A stretch of 64,000 nt of DNA from Bacteroidota bacterium (GTDB taxonomy: Bacteria > Bacteroidota > Bacteroidia > Chitinophagales > Chitinophagaceae), in the NCBI GenBank assembly GCA_018266615.1, contig JAFEAB010000106.1, positions 91,355-155,354 of the forward strand, written 5' to 3'. This document shows positions 60,745 to 64,000 of this stretch, piece by piece (within the stretch, counting starts at the first letter, position 1; every line of letters begins with the position of its first letter). The position numbers were made by a program, and so were the translations under genes. Below the pieces are notes generated by a model. The model made no database searches, was not told the origin of the DNA, and worked only from the letters and a program-made list of their open reading frames with translations.

Positions 60745-61146
60745 TTATTCCCTATTGAATCTATCATTTCGGTTTTCCGGTCTTCTGTTTCTGTCAAAAT
60801 TTCCACGATTATAACCTCCACCTCCCTGGTTCCGATTAAACCCTCCACTTTGAGGGGGGCGTGAGAACCGGTTTTGGGTACCACCCGAAGGCCTTCCGGA
60901 GCTTGGCCTGTCCTCGGCAGCTTTAACAACCATTGGCTTTTTACCCAGGGAAATATCATTCAGGTTTTCAATGGCATCTTTTGCCTCCTCTTCATTTGGC
61001 ATGTCAACAAAGGCAAAGCCTTTACTCTTTCCCGTTTCTCTATCAATAGCCACCTTGGCAGAGGCTATGGTGCCAAATTTTTCAAAGATTTCAGTTAGTT
61101 CCGCATCGTCCAGGTCGTAAGGGAGCCCGGCAACAAAAATTTTCAT
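60745..61146 (-). CDS. RRM-type RNA-binding protein with RG-rich tail
   Basis: 133 residues. One RRM (~1-78) with RNP2 IFVAGL and RNP1 KGFAFVDM, then a low-complexity tail rich in G, R, N, S and F (GGGGYNRGNFDRNRRP). This is the Bacteroidota and cyanobacterial glycine-rich RNA-binding type, often cold-induced, that binds single-stranded RNA and may act in regulation or RNA remodelling. The 5' region of about 150 bases is A/T-rich and could hold a leader. Confidence 0.92.
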   Translation of the reverse strand: MKIFVAGLPYDLDDAELTEIFEKFGTIASAKVAIDRETGKSKGFAFVDMPNEEEAKDAIENLNDISLGKKPMVVKAAEDRPSSGRPSGGTQNRFSRPPQSGGFNRNQGGGGYNRGNFDRNRRPENRNDRFNRE

Positions 61147-61299
61147 TAAGTTAATTTATTGTGAAAGTAATAAGTTTTATCGGTAATAATAATCATTTAT
61201 GACTTTAATTATGTTACCTAATTAAGAGGAAAATATATTCCTGCAATAAACGTTATTATTGGTGAGGGAAAAATGATTTTTTACATTTTTGAATAATAA

Positions 61300-61422
61300 T
61301 CATAAATTGCAATGCCCGAGAGCATAATATATAAGAATAAAGATAAGCACGGTGCTTAGACAACCACTTCCTAATTTTTTCGCACCATAACCGGCAATCA
61401 GAGCCCGAAATAGTTTATTCAT
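61300..61422 (-). CDS. 40-residue single-span membrane miniprotein
   Basis: Stop at 61300-61302 and ATG at 61420-61422 on the minus strand. The product begins MNKLFRALIAGYGAKKLGSG and continues with a hydrophobic stretch (CLSTVLIFILIYYALG) that suits one membrane helix, ending in HCNL. The K-K-L-G-x-G-C then hydrophobic pattern is a coherent small-membrane-protein design, and I recall similar short Bacteroidota proteins. It is not obviously an RRM leader peptide. It overlaps an upstream 17-codon frame and lies 153 bases before the RRM gene on the same strand. Confidence 0.6.
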   Translation of the reverse strand: MNKLFRALIAGYGAKKLGSGCLSTVLIFILIYYALGHCNL

Positions 61423-61468
61423 ATTGGTTAGTTTTGCGATTAAATTTATGAATTTCTTGCCTTGTCAT
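61415..61468 (-). CDS. 17-residue upstream ORF overlapping the miniprotein
   Basis: ATG at 61466-61468 on the minus strand with GGAGG eight bases upstream, a much better Shine-Dalgarno than most genes here have. The product is MTRQEIHKFNRKTNQYE, and its TAA lies inside the start region of the 40-residue gene (8-base overlap). This is the layout of a translationally coupled leader peptide. Existence as a product is unproven. Confidence 0.4.
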   Translation of the reverse strand: MTRQEIHKFNRKTNQYE

Positions 61469-61598
61469 CCAATTATCCTCCAGTCCTGGTATTAATGTTT
61501 ACAAATATGATCAGGATAATATCCCCGGGTTTTACAATTTGGTTTTGTTGGTAATTGTTTTGCCTATGTAGCAATTCGACACTAAAATCAATATAATC

Positions 61599-62108
61599 AT
61601 GAACACTGGAAAATCAAACCAGGAAGGCCGTTCAGTTGCTGAGCAAACTGAGCACAACATTACCGGGTGGGTAGGCCAACGTCCTGGAGGCCCTAAGCAC
61701 ATCAGCCGCGGGCAAACCTTTAAAATCCTTCGTGAAGCTGAAATTAACCGGGTGGAAGTTTTTACCGAATTGGTAATGCATCCGGGAACTGTAACCCTTA
61801 CCCTTCACAAGTACGACCCCGAATCCGGCTCCTGGGGCCCTGAGCTAACCAAAGTATCCACCAGCCTTACCTCCGCAAACGATGGCATGTGGTTAGGATT
61901 TGAAGTGCCGAAATTACATGTAGTAAAGGACGGTACCTACGGGCTGAGAATTGAAAGCCAGGATTCTTATTTTGGAGTTGGAGAAGCGGCAGGTAGTGCT
62001 AACCGCCCACCAATTGCAGTAGGGCAGGAATGGATTTTCTCAGAAAATAATCCGCTAAAGGCATTTAAATATTTTAGCCTTTCCTTCAAGGTAAAGGCGG
62101 TAGCCTGA
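61599..62108 (+). CDS. Beta-rich cytosolic-looking protein, unknown function
   Basis: 169 residues with no signal peptide. Predicted strands (TFKILREAEINRVEVFTELV, GTVTLTLHKYDPESGSWGPEL, HVVKDGTYGLRIESQDSYFGVGEA split by loops) suggest a beta-sandwich, of the sort used for carbohydrate or lipid recognition. It uses more GC-rich codons than its neighbours, which often marks a highly expressed gene. No family recognised. Monocistronic with a strong terminator. Promoter not clear. Confidence 0.75.
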   Translation: MNTGKSNQEGRSVAEQTEHNITGWVGQRPGGPKHISRGQTFKILREAEINRVEVFTELVMHPGTVTLTLHKYDPESGSWGPELTKVSTSLTSANDGMWLGFEVPKLHVVKDGTYGLRIESQDSYFGVGEAAGSANRPPIAVGQEWIFSENNPLKAFKYFSLSFKVKAVA

Positions 62109-62212
62109 TTTTCCTGACATAATTGAGAACCCCGCTATAATTTATTGGGCTATCATTTGCTTGAATAATTCCTCAAGTGGTTAAAATGGCTAATTCAATC
62201 TTAAGAATAACG

Positions 62213-62238
62213 CCGGTAAGCAATTACCGGTTTTTTTT
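62213..62238 (+). terminator. Rho-independent terminator
   Basis: CCGGTAA, a GCAA tetraloop and TTACCGG form a 7 bp stem, followed by eight T, about 105 bases past the stop. Confidence 0.9.
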
Positions 62239-62343
62239 GGGCCATTAGTAATCCCATTAGTTGCCAGCTAAGATTTTGGAACTACCTGGTTTTGAAATTT
62301 AATAAATATTTTTTTTTAAGTTTCAACATTGAATCCTTTTTTT

Positions 62344-62351
62344 TATATTTG
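62344..62351 (+). promoter_or_regulatory. -7 promoter box for the mono-haem lipoprotein gene
   Basis: TATATTTG matches TAnnTTTG exactly, 17 bases before the ATG at 62368. Confidence 0.45.
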
Positions 62352-62367
62352 GTTATAAACTTAGGGT

Positions 62368-62724
62368 ATGAAAAAATTATTAATTCCTGCTGTATTGATT
62401 ATTGTAATGGTATTTTCTAATTGCAGTTCTTCGAAGAAATCTGCATCCCCGGCCTATTCCGGCCCGGTTACGGTAACGTATGATGCGAATGTGTTACCCA
62501 TTATTCAATCTCATTGTGCACCGTGCCACACAAATGGTAAAGGCATGCGGGCGGCACTCAATGAGTATGATGTGGCGAAAGGTAGAATTGACAATATTAT
62601 TCATAGAATATCCCTTCAACAAGGCCAAATGGGATTCATGCCAAAGAAACATGACCGCCTGCCCGATAGCCTTATCCAGGTTTTTGTTGACTGGAAGGCC
62701 CAGGGAGTTGTTGAGAAGAAATAG
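62368..62724 (+). CDS. Mono-haem cytochrome c-like lipoprotein
   Basis: 118 residues with a lipobox (FSNC, Cys19). The mature part has one haem c site CxxCH (Cys50, Cys53, His54 in SHCAPCHTNGKG) and a Met-rich stretch (GQMGFMPKK) that may give the axial ligand. It resembles the short cytochrome c domains of Bacteroidota periplasmic electron carriers. Redox partner unknown. mutS2 starts 36 bases after its stop. Confidence 0.85.
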   Translation: MKKLLIPAVLIIVMVFSNCSSSKKSASPAYSGPVTVTYDANVLPIIQSHCAPCHTNGKGMRAALNEYDVAKGRIDNIIHRISLQQGQMGFMPKKHDRLPDSLIQVFVDWKAQGVVEKK

Positions 62725-62742
62725 CATCATGGGGGAATAGCT

Positions 62743-62750
62743 TAATTTTG
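62743..62750 (+). promoter_or_regulatory. -7 promoter box for mutS2
   Basis: TAATTTTG matches TAnnTTTG exactly. It is only 10 bases before the ATG, so transcription would start nearly at the start codon, giving a very short leader. Confidence 0.35.
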
Positions 62751-62760
62751 TCTTTCGTTT

Positions 62761-64000
62761 ATGCGCGTATTTCCCGGATCTGCATTACTTCAACTTGAAT
62801 TTGATAAGGTTAAGGAATTGGTATCCTTACAATGCCAAACCCCGTTGGCAAAGGAAAAAGTGTCTCAACTCCGGATTCATGATGATTGGGATTATATTTC
62901 TAATGCCTTATTTCAAACCCATGAATATAAAAGCCTCCTGAATGGGGGGGAGGATATCCCTAATAGCTTCTCAGATAATATTTCCAGGGAAATTAAATTG
63001 CTCTCCATACCCGGTGCCCTTTTATCAGGTGATCAAATACTATTATTGCGAAAATTGGCTGAAAATGCCAGCCGTATTTATCGTTGGTTTAATTTCGAAA
63101 AAATTGGTACCAACCCTTCGCTTTCAAAAATTGTTGGAGAATCCTGGTATGAGAGAAGCATCATAGAGATAATCGACTCAATCCTGGAGGAAAATGGGAG
63201 TGTTAAAGATAGTGCAAGTGCCGACCTGGCGAAGATCAGGATTACCCTTTACCATAAACGATATGCACTTAGAAAACTCTTCGATAAGATAGTTAAGCAA
63301 CTTCAGCAATCAGGACTCCTGTCAGATATCGGAGAAAGTTTTATGAATGGCAGGAGGGTACTTGCAGTATTATCTGAAAATAAACGCGCAATAAAAGGGG
63401 TGGTTCATGCAGAAAGTGATACCGGGAAAACCAGTTTTATTGAGCCTGAAGAAACAACCGGTTTGAATAATGAAATATTTTCCCTGGAATTTGAAGAGAA
63501 AAGAGAAATAGAACGAATTCTACGAAAACTAACAACCGATCTTCAAAATTATAAGAGCTTCCTTTCCCAATACTATAAAATATCCGGAGAATTGGATTTT
63601 GTAAGAGCCAGGGCACGATTCGCATTGGAAATTGGTGGCAACCTGCCAAAGATTAGTAAGAGACCCGTGGTGAAACTGTTTGAGGCGTATCATCCATTAT
63701 TGTTTTTGTATAATCGGAGCGCTGGTAAACCAACTATTCCCCTCACTTTAAATCTATCTGAGGAAAGCCGGATATTGGTTATTAGTGGCCCCAATGCCGG
63801 TGGAAAGACGGTTACACTTAAAACGGTTGGTTTGCTGCAACTCATGTTGCAGTCTGGCTTGCTGGTACCTGTTAGCCCCGATAGTGAAATGGGAACTTTT
63901 AAACAATTATTCATTCACATGGGTGATACTCAAAGTTTAGAGTTTGAACTAAGTACCTATTCATCACATCTCCGCCACATGAAATTTTTCCTGGAAAATG
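62761..64000 (+). CDS. mutS2: Endonuclease MutS2, C-terminal part beyond the window
   Basis: The frame is open from the ATG at 62761 to the right edge, giving 413 codons. The N-terminal helical region is MRVFPGSALLQLEFDKVKEL, the long clamp-like middle includes SFIEPEETTGLNNEIFSLEF, and the ATPase begins with ISGPNAGGKTVTLKTVGLL (P-loop GPNAGGKT). HMGDTQSLEFELSTYSSHL matches the MutS2 D-loop region. MutS2 proteins suppress recombination or rescue stalled ribosomes in different bacteria; the Smr nuclease domain expected at the C-terminus is not visible here. Partial at 3' end. Confidence 0.93.
   Translation, partial: MRVFPGSALLQLEFDKVKELVSLQCQTPLAKEKVSQLRIHDDWDYISNALFQTHEYKSLLNGGEDIPNSFSDNISREIKLLSIPGALLSGDQILLLRKLAENASRIYRWFNFEKIGTNPSLSKIVGESWYERSIIEIIDSILEENGSVKDSASADLAKIRITLYHKRYALRKLFDKIVKQLQQSGLLSDIGESFMNGRRVLAVLSENKRAIKGVVHAESDTGKTSFIEPEETTGLNNEIFSLEFEEKREIERILRKLTTDLQNYKSFLSQYYKISGELDFVRARARFALEIGGNLPKISKRPVVKLFEAYHPLLFLYNRSAGKPTIPLTLNLSEESRILVISGPNAGGKTVTLKTVGLLQLMLQSGLLVPVSPDSEMGTFKQLFIHMGDTQSLEFELSTYSSHLRHMKFFLEN

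Overview
The window reads as chromosomal DNA of a Bacteroidota bacterium, most likely of the Chitinophagaceae or a close relative. The signs are a TonB-dependent receptor with an N-terminal carboxypeptidase-regulatory-like domain, a GH97 glycosidase, type B L31, a BrxA/BrxB bacilliredoxin, a type III-fold arginine decarboxylase, the short GlmU-like acyltransferase, many secreted proteins ending their signal peptide in AQ or SQ, and upstream boxes matching the Bacteroidota -7 element TAnnTTTG. Base composition is moderately AT-rich throughout. I saw no tRNA, rRNA, CRISPR array, insertion sequence or prophage. Family names and organism are from recognition of motifs, not from a search.

Layout. 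1-2.3 kb: small unknown genes. 2.4-6.8 kb: a MurC-like ligase whose stop overlaps the start of hutI, followed by a bifunctional ftcD, which together form the last part of histidine degradation to glutamate and a one-carbon folate. 6.9-12.7 kb: exported proteins, including a GH97 glycosidase, an EEP-fold phosphodiesterase and a YiiX-type papain-like hydrolase. 12.8-13.8 kb: an arginase/formiminoglutamase-family protein that has lost five of six metal ligands. 13.8-16.0 kb (minus): a rhodanese-thioredoxin lipoprotein, an atypical SDR and a lipoprotein. 16.3-22.0 kb: topoisomerase IV operon parE-DUF1835-VOC-parC. 22.0-32.8 kb: hemerythrin-like protein, S41 protease, DUF6515 protein, ABC-F ATPase, DUF3347 protein, TonB receptor and unknowns.

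32.9-40.5 kb: thrS-infC and rpmI-rplT, normally contiguous, are separated here by 4.4 kb that carries a SulP anion transporter plus beta-carbonic anhydrase, a lone receiver domain and two small membrane proteins. 40.7-47.7 kb: arginine decarboxylase, Hsp20, bacilliredoxin, an enlarged Lgt, YajQ-family protein, L31 type B, GlmU-like protein and tpiA. 47.7-50.3 kb: a flippase and two membrane proteins. 50.4-56.8 kb: exported and envelope genes (class A beta-lactamase-fold hydrolase, nitroreductase, kdsB, methyltransferase, beta-barrel). 56.9-60.6 kb: a compact exported cluster with a two-lobed retropepsin-like protease, a protein of four tandem CBM48-like domains overlapping it, and an alpha/beta hydrolase. 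60.7-64.0 kb: an RRM protein, a 40-residue membrane miniprotein, an unknown beta-rich protein, a mono-haem lipoprotein and the first 413 codons of mutS2, cut by the window edge.

Most promising for follow-up: the retropepsin/CBM48 pair, the metal-ligand-depleted arginase homologue, the Mur ligase coupled to hutI, the 40-residue protein with an overlapping upstream ORF, and the leaders of rpmI and rpmE2.
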